64,000 bases of DNA from assembly GCA_016714975.1 (NCBI GenBank), contig JADKBR010000007.1:62001-126000 (forward strand). The letters run 5' to 3'. The position numbers and the translations under genes were made by a program. The notes under the pieces are model-generated. The model did not search any database and had not been told where the DNA came from. It worked only from the letters and a program-made list of their open reading frames with translations. Position 1 is the first letter of the stretch; each line of letters starts with the position of its first letter. Origin of the DNA: Candidatus Dechloromonas phosphorivorans (GTDB lineage Bacteria; Pseudomonadota; Gammaproteobacteria; Burkholderiales; Rhodocyclaceae). Shown here piece after piece: positions 54,362 to 62,164 of this stretch.

Positions 54362-54871
54362 CTAGCGTTGTGGTTTGCAGCGTTTCCCTTTGTACTCGAA
54401 GCGGTTGAGCACATATTGCTTGCCATTCCAGCGTTCCACCGGAAAGCAGAAGCCGGGCCCGCCGACGGAAATATCGGGCCAGCCGTTGACTCCCCGGGTC
54501 TTGAGGAATTCCGGTACGCCGCTATTCGCCGCAATCACCCTCCAGCCGCCGGCCGGCTGCTTGCTCAGCACCTGATATCCCACCCCCGCCTGGCCGTGGC
54601 AAAAGCTGCCCGCTTCCGTGACCACTACCTCGGGAAGCCCGTCGCCATCGAGATCGCCAACCCTCTCGATGGTTGCGCCGGACGCGTTGGGATCATCCAC
54701 ACAGATCACCCATGCCCCCTTGCGCTGCACGGCGCCCGCCGCCTTGAATACGGCCCGCTTGTCGGCTTCACTCAAGCCGGCGGACACCGAATCAACCGCC
54801 AGCACACCGCCGGGTATCAGACCTGTCAGGCCGGCCAGCGCCACAAATGCCACCTTGCAGTTCATCGTCAT
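54362..54871 (-). CDS. Exported protein with FG-GAP-like segment
   Basis: 169 residues from ATG 54871, with AGGAGA upstream. Signal peptide (about 1-22). Contains VGDLDGDGLPEVVVTEAG, a calcium-loop/FG-GAP-like repeat, then four cysteines likely forming disulfides (VICVDD, SFCHG, GFCFP, KRCKP). Resembles short VCBS-like secreted proteins. Function unknown. Confidence 0.7.
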   Translation of the reverse strand: MTMNCKVAFVALAGLTGLIPGGVLAVDSVSAGLSEADKRAVFKAAGAVQRKGAWVICVDDPNASGATIERVGDLDGDGLPEVVVTEAGSFCHGQAGVGYQVLSKQPAGGWRVIAANSGVPEFLKTRGVNGWPDISVGGPGFCFPVERWNGKQYVLNRFEYKGKRCKPQR

Positions 54872-54964
54872 TTGTTTCTCCTGGTTTTCAGTCCGAGGTC
54901 GGACGTTTGCGTCTGGCATCCGGACGCCGCAGGCGGACCGCCCACGGCAGCCAAGGAACCCTCT

Positions 54965-55597
54965 CTACTCAGCTTGGAACGCGCCGTGCGCCAGCCGTTC
55001 CAGGATGATCTCACCGACACGCCTGCTCGACGGCAGAAGCGTATGAACGCAATCGACCAGAACCCGATCGTTGATCCACTCGGCACTGGCCTCCACAACC
55101 GAAACCACGCCATCGTTCGCTTCCCCGGCGAACAAATCGGTCGGCCAGGGCAGCCCGCGCGAACCGACGATGGCGGTGGTCGGCACTGCCATCGGGCCAA
55201 TCCCCTCCATTCTGCCCGTCGACCCGAGCAACTGGCCGCAATCGCCGGCGAGCATGCGGTAGACCGGATTGGCGCCAAGCTTTTGCGCCAGTCGGGACGG
55301 ACGCAGCGGAGAAGCCAGCAGAAAGATGTGTTGCGGCGGCCTGATTCCTGGCGGCAAGGAGTCCAGGGCAGCCCGAAGCAGTACCCCGCCGAGAGAATGG
55401 CCGATCACCACGTAGCTTCCCTCAACAGCGACCGCGGAGATGCGGCTGACCAGCCGCTCCTCGATTCCCGCAAATGTCTCGAGTGCAACCGAGTACCCGA
55501 AGGTGCCGGTCTGCATGCCGCCGCGCCGCAATTGCCACAGCAACGGCAACCCGGATAGCGGCGTGCGCCCCATTCCATGAACGAACAATGCGCGCAT
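54965..55597 (-). CDS. Alpha/beta hydrolase
   Basis: 210 residues from ATG 55597 (MRALFVHGMGRTP). Nucleophile elbow GHSLGG, later DGVVSV acidic region and an HTLLP histidine are consistent with a catalytic triad. Resembles small esterase/lipase-like proteins. An ATG at 55615 is also in frame. Confidence 0.8.
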   Translation of the reverse strand: MRALFVHGMGRTPLSGLPLLWQLRRGGMQTGTFGYSVALETFAGIEERLVSRISAVAVEGSYVVIGHSLGGVLLRAALDSLPPGIRPPQHIFLLASPLRPSRLAQKLGANPVYRMLAGDCGQLLGSTGRMEGIGPMAVPTTAIVGSRGLPWPTDLFAGEANDGVVSVVEASAEWINDRVLVDCVHTLLPSSRRVGEIILERLAHGAFQAE

Positions 55598-55683
55598 GAC
55601 CTGTTCTTGGCGCATGGATCAATCGTGACGCGAAGACGAACTGCAGACAGCGCAGATGGCACAGCCCAGCGAAGTCGACAACG

Positions 55684-56333
55684 TCATGATTGGGGTGCGG
55701 ACAGGAGCCGAAGCCCCTGCGGCGTGTTGATGTGCGCGATCAGCAGTGGCGTCGAACCGGCGGGCAGCGGTGAGACAGTCACGGGCCCTGCGACCTGCAA
55801 CGAGAACAACAAGCGGGACACCCGCTCCGGGTCGGGATGAAGAAGCTCGAGTCTGGCGAGGCACAAGCCTCGATCCTCAAGCTTGCTGGCGGGATGCGGT
55901 TCCGTTTGCCATTCGATGAGGGCCGGTCCAGCCCCCTCAAGCGGAAGCGACCCGTCGCAGGGAATGGTAATCAGCCAGTCGAGCGCCCCGCGATTCATGC
56001 CCTCGATTTCTCCCAGAGCCTCGGTCGCGGCCGAAAGGGCTTCCTGAATATCCGTGGTACGCGCAACCCATCCGGATAACGAAGGGGTGAACTCGGACCA
56101 AGCGCATCGAGCCCAAACCAGCGTGGTCTGCTGGGCGCGGGAACCGCCGCATTGAACGAAATGACTTCGAGATACAGGGCATCGCCGAGCCGCAGAAGCC
56201 GGTTGTGCGTACCCATTCGCAGGTGTTCTCCGCCCGTTTGCGGTGCAACGCCCAGGACATCTTTCACGAACGCCGCACCGATCTCAAGGGAGGGCGCCGT
56301 CACTACCAAGTGGTCAATGAAACAGCGCGACAC
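55684..56333 (-). pseudogene. VOC (glyoxalase_3-like) protein, one-base frameshift
   Basis: GTG 56333 (GAGGA upstream) starts MSRCFIDHLVVTAPSLE, the first VOC module. The frame breaks near 56092-56099 after WFGLDALG. In the next frame the expected EFTPSLSGWVARTTDIQEA...MNRGALDWLITIP continues to 55684. One missing base in GGTCCGAG explains it. The corrected protein is about 216 residues, typical of the glyoxalase-like domain family. Confidence 0.8.
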
Positions 56334-56476
56334 GCGATGTCCTCGAATTCTGGCGGCTTCATGGCGCGCTCGGACAGAACAGCGGGTGACTCCCCAAGGC
56401 TTCTGCCATACGACATGCCTTGAGTGCCGGTCCGGGCGAGCGCACTGCGCAGTGTGGTAGACCAGTCCGTCATCGC
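56303..56476 (-). CDS. Possible 57-residue ORF at a cassette start
   Basis: ATG 56476 has GGGAGG six bases upstream and lies ten bases after the R' end of an attC-like site, as a cassette gene would. No homology recognised, and it overlaps the VOC gene by 31 bases, so it may be chance. Confidence 0.3.
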   Translation of the reverse strand, partial: AMTDWSTTLRSALARTGTQGMSYGRSLGESPAVLSERAMKPPEFEDIACRAVSLTTW

Positions 56477-56485
56477 CTCCCGGCT

Positions 56486-56558
56486 GCCTGACGTTGGGCA
56501 AGAGCCGCGAGAAGCAACCGTAGCGGAACGAATCGGCTCGATGGAACAGTCGTCAGCC
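56486..56558 (-). other. attC-like site after membrane-pair cassette
   Basis: 73 bases. On the minus strand it begins GGCTGAC (holding the stop TGA of the membrane gene) and ends GTCAGGC. Internal arms GAGCCG and CGGCTC pair. Both outer core triplets differ from consensus in a matching way (GAC/GTC instead of AAC/GTT). Confidence 0.6.
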
Positions 56559-57191
56559 GGCATCTGCGCCCGCTGCGCCCAACAGCTGTCCGAGCCGGTG
56601 CAATGTAACTATGTGAATGTACGCTTGCGTCGTGCTCTTCAGCCGGCGCTCGTAGTACCGCGCAAAGCAGGGAACCACAAGACCCAATGCCAGCACAGCC
56701 GCCAATATTTTTCCGTCATACAAAAATACGGATGCGCACAACGTCGCGACAACCAGCAGGCTTCGGAAGAACTTTGAGTCTGCTTCCAGCCGATGGACGT
56801 CTTCCGCTGCTGCAGGGCATTTGGCGATCAGGACGGATCTAGCCCACTGAAAGGTATTCAACGCATTGCGCTCCATGTCATCGATCATGGAATTTCGAAT
56901 CCGGGTCGCGCACTGATAGGCACTTTCGTTACCGTAGGGGCTGAGCCGTTCGCGCAGCACGTTGTAGATCTGGTCGATATAGGAACCAAGAAGGAACATC
57001 AAATGGCCGAGGAAGTAGGCGAAAATCAGGAAGATGGCCCATTCCCCCGCTTCGCTCTTGGGAGTGGCGACAAGAGAACCAAGAATGAGATGACCGAAAC
57101 TCGGCGCAAGGACCGCGGTCGCTATCGCGCCAGGCAGCAGTATCGCGAAAAAGTCGAGAACCCCGATGTAGAACTCACTCGGCTTGGACAT
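56553..57191 (-). CDS. Membrane protein of unknown function (cassette, second gene)
   Basis: 212 residues. N-terminal segment SEFYIGVLDFFAILLPGAI, two or three membrane helices (about 10-30, 50-75 and 140-165) and a cytoplasmic helical tail. No enzyme motif. It lies 15 bases after the other membrane gene, so the two were probably mobilised as a unit. Lower GC than the chromosome around it. Confidence 0.75.
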   Translation of the reverse strand: MSKPSEFYIGVLDFFAILLPGAIATAVLAPSFGHLILGSLVATPKSEAGEWAIFLIFAYFLGHLMFLLGSYIDQIYNVLRERLSPYGNESAYQCATRIRNSMIDDMERNALNTFQWARSVLIAKCPAAAEDVHRLEADSKFFRSLLVVATLCASVFLYDGKILAAVLALGLVVPCFARYYERRLKSTTQAYIHIVTLHRLGQLLGAAGADAG

Positions 57192-57206
57192 GGCGCCTCC
57201 TATGCG

Positions 57207-57929
57207 TTACGCGCACTTGAGCTTTAAGGACGGATCCTTTGCGATGGCAGCGATACGACAAAGATCCTCCAGTCTACAATGTGCCGGGAGATCGGTCAGT
57301 CTGAAAATGTCAGGGAGTTTATTGACCTTGCTTCCGTCTATTTCCTGAATTGAAAGATCAACCAGTTCTCCATAGGCTTGGTCCGCTTGTCTGGCCACCT
57401 GCACGATGCAAGAGCTTTGCGCAGTGACGGACAAAAGCCCAATGAGCGCGCCAAGCTTCTTGGCACCTTCGTCAACCGCAGGACTTGCGAAAAGTGCCCG
57501 CACCTTTACAAGCGAAGACCCTGGAGGGTGCTCAAGAGAGAGGGCGTAGAACTTTAGATACTCAACTTCCGCCTCCTTGCAGGATTTCCCCGTCAAGCCA
57601 AACACCAGAGGGTTGAGCAGCTTCTTGCCTGGATTTTCACTGCACTGCTGTTCCTCCAGAACAGATGAGATCATGGCCAGCTGAGTTGTCAATGCGATCT
57701 CTCTGGGTATCGCGGATTCCAGCGCAGCCACGGCTTCCGATTGCTTGTCTCGAAGCTGAAATTCCTTTGTTACAAAATTTGATCCGTAGGCAATCAAGAT
57801 GCTTCCTACCACCGTTATAACGATAGGGTGTTTGAGAAACTCACTTATGGCGCCAGCCTTTTTTTCAGGGCCATTCAGTCGCGCAAGTAGCTCAGAAACC
57901 TGCGTTAGAACCTCATCCGTAGTAGCCAT
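57207..57929 (-). CDS. Membrane-anchored protein of unknown function (cassette, first gene)
   Basis: 240 residues; AGGAG precedes ATG 57929. A single membrane helix (about 35-52, HPIVITVVGSILIAYG) separates a short cytoplasmic N terminus from a larger domain with several cysteines (QQCSEN, KSCKEA, SSCIVQ, HCRLEDLCR). No family recognised. Partner of the adjacent membrane protein. Confidence 0.75.
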   Translation of the reverse strand: MATTDEVLTQVSELLARLNGPEKKAGAISEFLKHPIVITVVGSILIAYGSNFVTKEFQLRDKQSEAVAALESAIPREIALTTQLAMISSVLEEQQCSENPGKKLLNPLVFGLTGKSCKEAEVEYLKFYALSLEHPPGSSLVKVRALFASPAVDEGAKKLGALIGLLSVTAQSSCIVQVARQADQAYGELVDLSIQEIDGSKVNKLPDIFRLTDLPAHCRLEDLCRIAAIAKDPSLKLKCA

Positions 57930-57947
57930 TTTTCTCCTCTCTGTGTA

Positions 57948-58550
<603 letters not shown>

Positions 58551-58556
<6 letters not shown>

Positions 58557-58997
58557 CGGAATCTCGGGCTCGACGAGTGTCGCCAACTGTGCAAGGGACT
58601 CTTGCCAACCGAGGTAGCACATCTCGAGTGGAATGGCGTCTGGAATGCCGCTCTGGGTGACGCTCAACTCGGTTCCACAGAGCACCGATTTCAGGGACAC
58701 GGTTACTTCGAGCGCTCCCGGCAAGTTCGGATCCTCGAATGTGTCCGTGTATCGAATCAACTCGCTCGGGATTAGTTCGAGGTACTCACCGCCGAAAGAG
58801 TGACCGTTGCCACTCGAAAAATTGTGGAACGACATCCGGAACGTGCCTCCAACGCGAGCGTCCATGTGATGCACGGTGCAAGTGAATCCGTACGGTGGAA
58901 TCCACTTGGCCATAGCGCCTGCTTCAATGAAGGCGCGATAGACCTTCTCTGGCTTGCTGCGAAGAATTCTATGGAGTCGGACTGTGCGGTCGGACAT
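58551..58997 (-). CDS. SRPBCC (AHSA1-like) protein, cassette gene
   Basis: 148 residues from ATG 58997; GCAGGAGA upstream. KPEKVYRAFIEAGAMAKWIPP, RVGGTFRMSFHNF and CYLGWQESLAQLATLVE are the START-like AHSA1/SRPBCC signature for binding hydrophobic ligands. Stress or detoxification role possible. Confidence 0.85.
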
Positions 58998-59057
58998 GGG
59001 TTGTCTCCTGCGTGAGGTGATGAGGAACTGACGAGAACTCGAACGGCGGCCGTGCGA

Positions 59058-59128
59058 TGCCGAACGTGAACGCTCAGCCGACGGCAAAAAGCGCAGCTTT
59101 TTGACGGTCGGCTGGCGGGTTGTTAGCC
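59058..59128 (-). other. attC-like site after GNAT cassette
   Basis: Starts GGCTAAC (59128-59122) containing the GNAT stop. Arms AGCCGAC-GTC...CAAAAAGC-TGC-GCTTTTTG...CCGTCGGCT form a strong stem. The right end is less clear, probably GTTCGGC, a diverged R'. Confidence 0.65.
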
Positions 59129-59524
59129 ACCTTTTAGCATCCATGCCCGAGGGTTGTGCTCGAAGCCAAGCCTTGGGTAATAGTCATTTGCTTTTGGGGC
59201 GGCCAAGAGAACGATCATGCACTCACACCCCAGACGACGTTTCGTTTCCTGAATGAGTTGCTCACCGATGCCTTGTCTTTGATATTCGGAGTCGACCGCG
59301 AGGTCTGCAAGATAGGCAACGTATGTGAAATCGGTCATTGAGCGCGAAATGCCTACCAAACGATCGTCATGCCAAGCCGAAATGGTTAGGTTGGCGTTTT
59401 TCAACATGCCCGCGAATATATCGGGGCGATCAATTGGTCGTCTTTCGCCGAGAGTTGATCTTTTGTAGAGATCAATCGCGGCCTCGACAGTGATTTCAGC
59501 ATCGTCTCTATATTCAATTTTCAT
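59123..59524 (-). CDS. GNAT family N-acetyltransferase, cassette gene
   Basis: 133 residues from ATG 59524. Acetyl-CoA-binding motif A is LAVDSEYQRQGIGEQLI, and motif B YYPRLGFEHNPRAWML closes the domain. Belongs to the small GNAT group frequent in integron cassettes, which acetylate antibiotics, peptides or metabolites. Substrate unknown. Confidence 0.88.
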   Translation of the reverse strand: MKIEYRDDAEITVEAAIDLYKRSTLGERRPIDRPDIFAGMLKNANLTISAWHDDRLVGISRSMTDFTYVAYLADLAVDSEYQRQGIGEQLIQETKRRLGCECMIVLLAAPKANDYYPRLGFEHNPRAWMLKGG

Positions 59525-59529
59525 CGTGT

Positions 59530-59586
59530 GTTCATTCGAGCTGGATGTAGCGGTCGGCTAGAGCGCAGGGTTGGACCACGTTAGTT
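59530..59586 (-). other. Shortened attC-like junction
   Basis: Begins AACTAAC (59586-59580) over the DUF2971 stop, followed by CCAACCCTGCGCTCTAGCCGACCGCTAC, the left half of a common attC. No clear GTTRRRY before the GNAT gene; the right half appears lost. Confidence 0.45.
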
Positions 59587-60309
59587 GAGAATCGGCGCCC
59601 CGGAAAGCTCGGACTCAACGACCGGTGTGGCAAGGCCGGCGGATCGCGTAACCGCTTTAATCATGTCGATCTCGTCCTTTGGCGCAAACGGACGACAGAT
59701 GATGCTGTCAAGCAACGAAGACAGTTGCATCGAAATGGCACGGCCGAGATCGGGATTCGATTTCTGGAGATCTTCAGTGCCTTGTTCATTGGCAGGGGCA
59801 TCGATGACGACGGCACGCACCTCTTGTTCGTCCTTAAAATAGTGACGTTTCACAAAATACCGAATCTGAGTACCCTCGGGCACAGGTTCCTTTGCGAAAT
59901 CCCTGTACATAACCGGTGCAAGGAAAGCGTTACTCGGAAGCTGCTCAGAGAGCTTGGCATATGTGGTCCGTATCGCCACGCCTTGTCGGGCATATGCAGA
60001 CCACATCAACGCATTTTCACGCTCCGATTGGTGCCAGCAGGATACGAACGTCCACTGCTTCCGCCATAGATGCAGTCGATTGAAGTGCTCGATCATCTCG
60101 GGGGTAACATCGGGACCGTATTTCACGACCTGACGTGTTGTTTCGGAAATGGAGCCCTCGAAAACGTCATCAAATTCGTCCGCGCGTGAGAACCACAATG
60201 AGCCGCCATGGACCATTTTAAGAAAACGCGATAGGTCCATATAGCGCCAGATCGACGTCTGGCGACTATGGTCGCCTAAGTATCGTTTCAGGAACTCGTT
60301 CGCTGCCAT
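59581..60309 (-). CDS. DUF2971 protein, cassette gene
   Basis: 242 residues from ATG 60309 (MAANEFLKRYLGDHSRQ). WRYMDLSRFLKMVHGGSLWFSRADEFDD (split over the domain start), FVSCWHQSERENALMWSAYA and GVAIRTTYAKL identify DUF2971, a family of unknown function often in accessory DNA. The C-terminal RPFAPKDEIDMIKAV is also typical. Starts ten bases after the R' GTTGGGC. Confidence 0.85.
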   Translation of the reverse strand: MAANEFLKRYLGDHSRQTSIWRYMDLSRFLKMVHGGSLWFSRADEFDDVFEGSISETTRQVVKYGPDVTPEMIEHFNRLHLWRKQWTFVSCWHQSERENALMWSAYARQGVAIRTTYAKLSEQLPSNAFLAPVMYRDFAKEPVPEGTQIRYFVKRHYFKDEQEVRAVVIDAPANEQGTEDLQKSNPDLGRAISMQLSSLLDSIICRPFAPKDEIDMIKAVTRSAGLATPVVESELSGAPILN

Positions 60310-60318
60310 GGTGTATTG

Positions 60319-60414
60319 GCCCAACGTGGAGCTGACCGGCCGCCGTAGGCCGAAGGCCGGAGGGAACCCAACAGCGCAGCTGTTGGGCGGTCCGTGTTGA
60401 GCGTAGGGTTAGCC
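60319..60414 (-). other. attC site between first cassette and DUF2971 cassette
   Basis: 96 bases from GGCTAAC (60414-60408, containing the stop TAA) to a consensus GTTGGGC (60325-60319). Internal hairpin CCCAACAGCTGCGCTGTTGGG is an almost perfect 8-bp stem. Confidence 0.8.
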
Positions 60415-60936
60415 CGCTTTTCCACGAAGAATGCGGTCTGCTTCACTTTGCACGAGGCCATGCCACCCGGCGAGTTCAGGGTTGACGCCATATGTGGCCC
60501 GAACAATTTGCTTGGCTTGTGCCACTGCCGCCTGCCGGTCAGTAGGGCTAGTGTGCGTGGCCTGAGGAGCTTGTGAAGGAGTTGGCGCCAAATTCGGCGT
60601 TGAGCGAATTGCGGCAGTGGCTGCCTTGCGAGCGAGTTCCGCTTGGTGTTCAGCTTCGAACTGCTGAACTAGCCGTGCCGTGTTTTCGATTAGAAGTTTT
60701 CGCTCCGCGTCAGTAAGGTGGCGCCCCTCCGAGGACGTGTAGTGCGGCAACGATGAAGATACCGGAGCGCCGGCGAACAGTTTCTTGAAACATTCCGAAC
60801 CGTAAACAGTAATCATGGAGTTCTCACGAACGACATGAATTCGGCGAAAGACCGCATGGTTGCAACCCGAGGCTTGGCAACGGACTCGGTCTTCACGCGG
60901 AATTTCTACGACGGCGAGTAATTTAGCAGACGTCAT
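60409..60936 (-). CDS. Unknown cysteine-containing protein, first cassette gene
   Basis: 175 residues. N-terminal half has CQASGCNHAVFRRIHVV and VYGSECFKKLF, a possible zinc site (three Cys, two His). The middle is helical (AERKLLIENTARLVQQFEAEHQAEL), followed by a Pro/Thr linker and a C-terminal helix. No family recognised. ATG 60936 is ten bases from an R'-like GTTAGCC (60953-60947). Confidence 0.7.
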   Translation of the reverse strand: MTSAKLLAVVEIPREDRVRCQASGCNHAVFRRIHVVRENSMITVYGSECFKKLFAGAPVSSSLPHYTSSEGRHLTDAERKLLIENTARLVQQFEAEHQAELARKAATAAIRSTPNLAPTPSQAPQATHTSPTDRQAAVAQAKQIVRATYGVNPELAGWHGLVQSEADRILRGKAG

Positions 60937-61031
60937 GTGGCAAGAGGGCTAACGGAGCTGTAGAAAAGTTCTGTTCATTGCCGCATCCTCCCGTGAACGC
61001 TATGGAATATCAATGAGTCAAAGGGGTCATC

Positions 61032-61286
61032 CTCACATTTCCAGCCTATCGCCGGCAATACTGGGTTCCCTGCATATGCTATCAGCTTCATGCCCCAACT
61101 GCCGACGCCTCGAATCCGCCTTGCCGCGGTCCACGGGTTGAAATGGCGAAAAATGACCGGGGAGCGGGCGAACTATAATGCCGCCCCATGGTCCAGCCCG
61201 CTTCCGACAAGCCGCCTTCCCGCCCGACAGCGCCGCGAAACGACACCCTGACCGCCGACGCGCTGCGGCTGCAGACGCTCTCGCGA
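61032..61286 (+). repeat. hrpA leader/5' end, upstream diverged copy
   Basis: Aligns with 61912-62164 over about 255 bases; by eye most positions match, including TATAAT and the ATG with MVQ...SDTLTADA-type codons. This copy reads ATG 61188 MVQPASDKPPSRPTAPRNDTLTADALRLQTLSR and then runs into unrelated sequence, so it is an orphan hrpA 5' fragment. Confidence 0.85.
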
Positions 61287-61331
61287 TCAACGGAGGCCTG
61301 GCTCCCATGGCACGATGGCCTTCCGTTTTCG

Positions 61332-61610
61332 CTACTGTTCCGTACGCTTGAGGTCGCGGTAGAAATTCTGGTGCGGGCCTACCATCAAGAGTTTGAGCGT
61401 GTTCTCATCGAGGACCCGGTAGGCCAGCAGGCAGAGGAGATTGCCCATCCGGAATTTTTAGACCTGCACACCTGCCAAGTCGCCGACTATGGTTTCACCG
61501 GCTTCGGGTTGGCCGGCGATCGTGCGCACGGCATCGTCGAGCGCGGCCTTTTGCTGGCGATGCAGCTTTTTGACCGTGCGCTCGAAGGTGGGGGTGACAA
61601 GGATGCGCAT
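61332..61610 (-). pseudogene. RelE/ParE-like toxin with in-frame stop
   Basis: ATG 61610 opens MRILVTPTFERTVKKLHRQQKAALDDAV. At codon 51 (61460-61458) a TAA interrupts LAGVQV*KFRMGNLLCLLAYRV; related toxins usually have a tyrosine or similar here. Past the stop the frame stays good to LMVGPHQNFYRDLKRTEQ and a TAG at 61332. The full length of 92 codons fits the family. A single base change (TAT/TAC to TAA) explains it. The start shares a base with the antitoxin stop (TAATG). Confidence 0.8.
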
Positions 61611-61819
61611 TAGCCGAACTGGTACTCACCCGCAGGCTCTTCCTGATCGGCGATCAGGATGTCGCGGATGACGCTGAAAGACAGATCCGGGTTTTCGGCG
61701 GCGATCTTGCCGATCTGTGACCAGTATTCGATTTGCTTGGGCACCGAGCGATGCTCAACGGTGCCGTAGCGCTTGGCGCTCTCGACCAAGGCTTCAGGGA
61801 GTCTGACGTTGATGGACAT
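61610..61819 (-). CDS. Antitoxin, ribbon-helix-helix-like
   Basis: 69 residues from ATG 61819 with GGAGG upstream. MSINVRLPEALVESAKRYGTVEHRSVPKQIEYWSQIGKIAAENPDLS matches the TA-type ParD-like family that pairs with RelE/ParE toxins; shown here split by its key parts SINVRLP and VPKQIEYWSQIG. Likely represses its own operon and neutralised the downstream toxin. Confidence 0.82.
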   Translation of the reverse strand: MSINVRLPEALVESAKRYGTVEHRSVPKQIEYWSQIGKIAAENPDLSFSVIRDILIADQEEPAGEYQFG

Positions 61820-61911
61820 GGGAACCTCCATTGAGTGGTTCTATTCTGGCCCAGAACGGACCAAAACGAGACCGGTTTGTGGCCCGTCGGTTGAGCACCA
61901 TGGGGGCCACG

Positions 61912-62164
61912 CTCACATTTCCAGCCCATCACCGGCAACATGGGTTTCCGTGCATATGCAATCAGCTTCCACACCACCTTCGCTTCCTCGAATTCACCTT
62001 GCCGCGGTCAACGGGTAGAAAAGGCGAAAAATGACCAGGGGGCAGGCGGACTATAATGCTGCCCCATGGTTCAGCACGCCCGCGACAAGCATTTTTCCCG
62101 CCCCGCAGATTCCCGCTCCGACACCCTGACCGCCGATGCGCGGCGGCTGCGCGCGTTGTCGCGG
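61912..62164 (+). repeat. hrpA leader/5' end, functional copy
   Basis: Downstream member of the direct repeat described at 61032-61286. Continues into the complete hrpA reading frame. The two copies flank the toxin-antitoxin pair. Confidence 0.85.
62031..62057 (+). promoter_or_regulatory. hrpA promoter, -10 TATAAT
   Basis: A perfect TATAAT at 62052-62057 ends eight bases before the hrpA ATG; a possible weak -35 (ATGACC, 62031-62036) is 15 bases upstream. The same spacing is kept in the duplicate (TATAAT 61174-61179, ATG 61188). Transcription would begin at or next to the ATG. Confidence 0.6.

Noticed and set aside
61188..61613. Plus-strand frame of 141 codons beginning MVQPASDKPP
   Set aside because: Only the first ~30 codons are a copied hrpA 5' end; the rest is antisense to the toxin gene.
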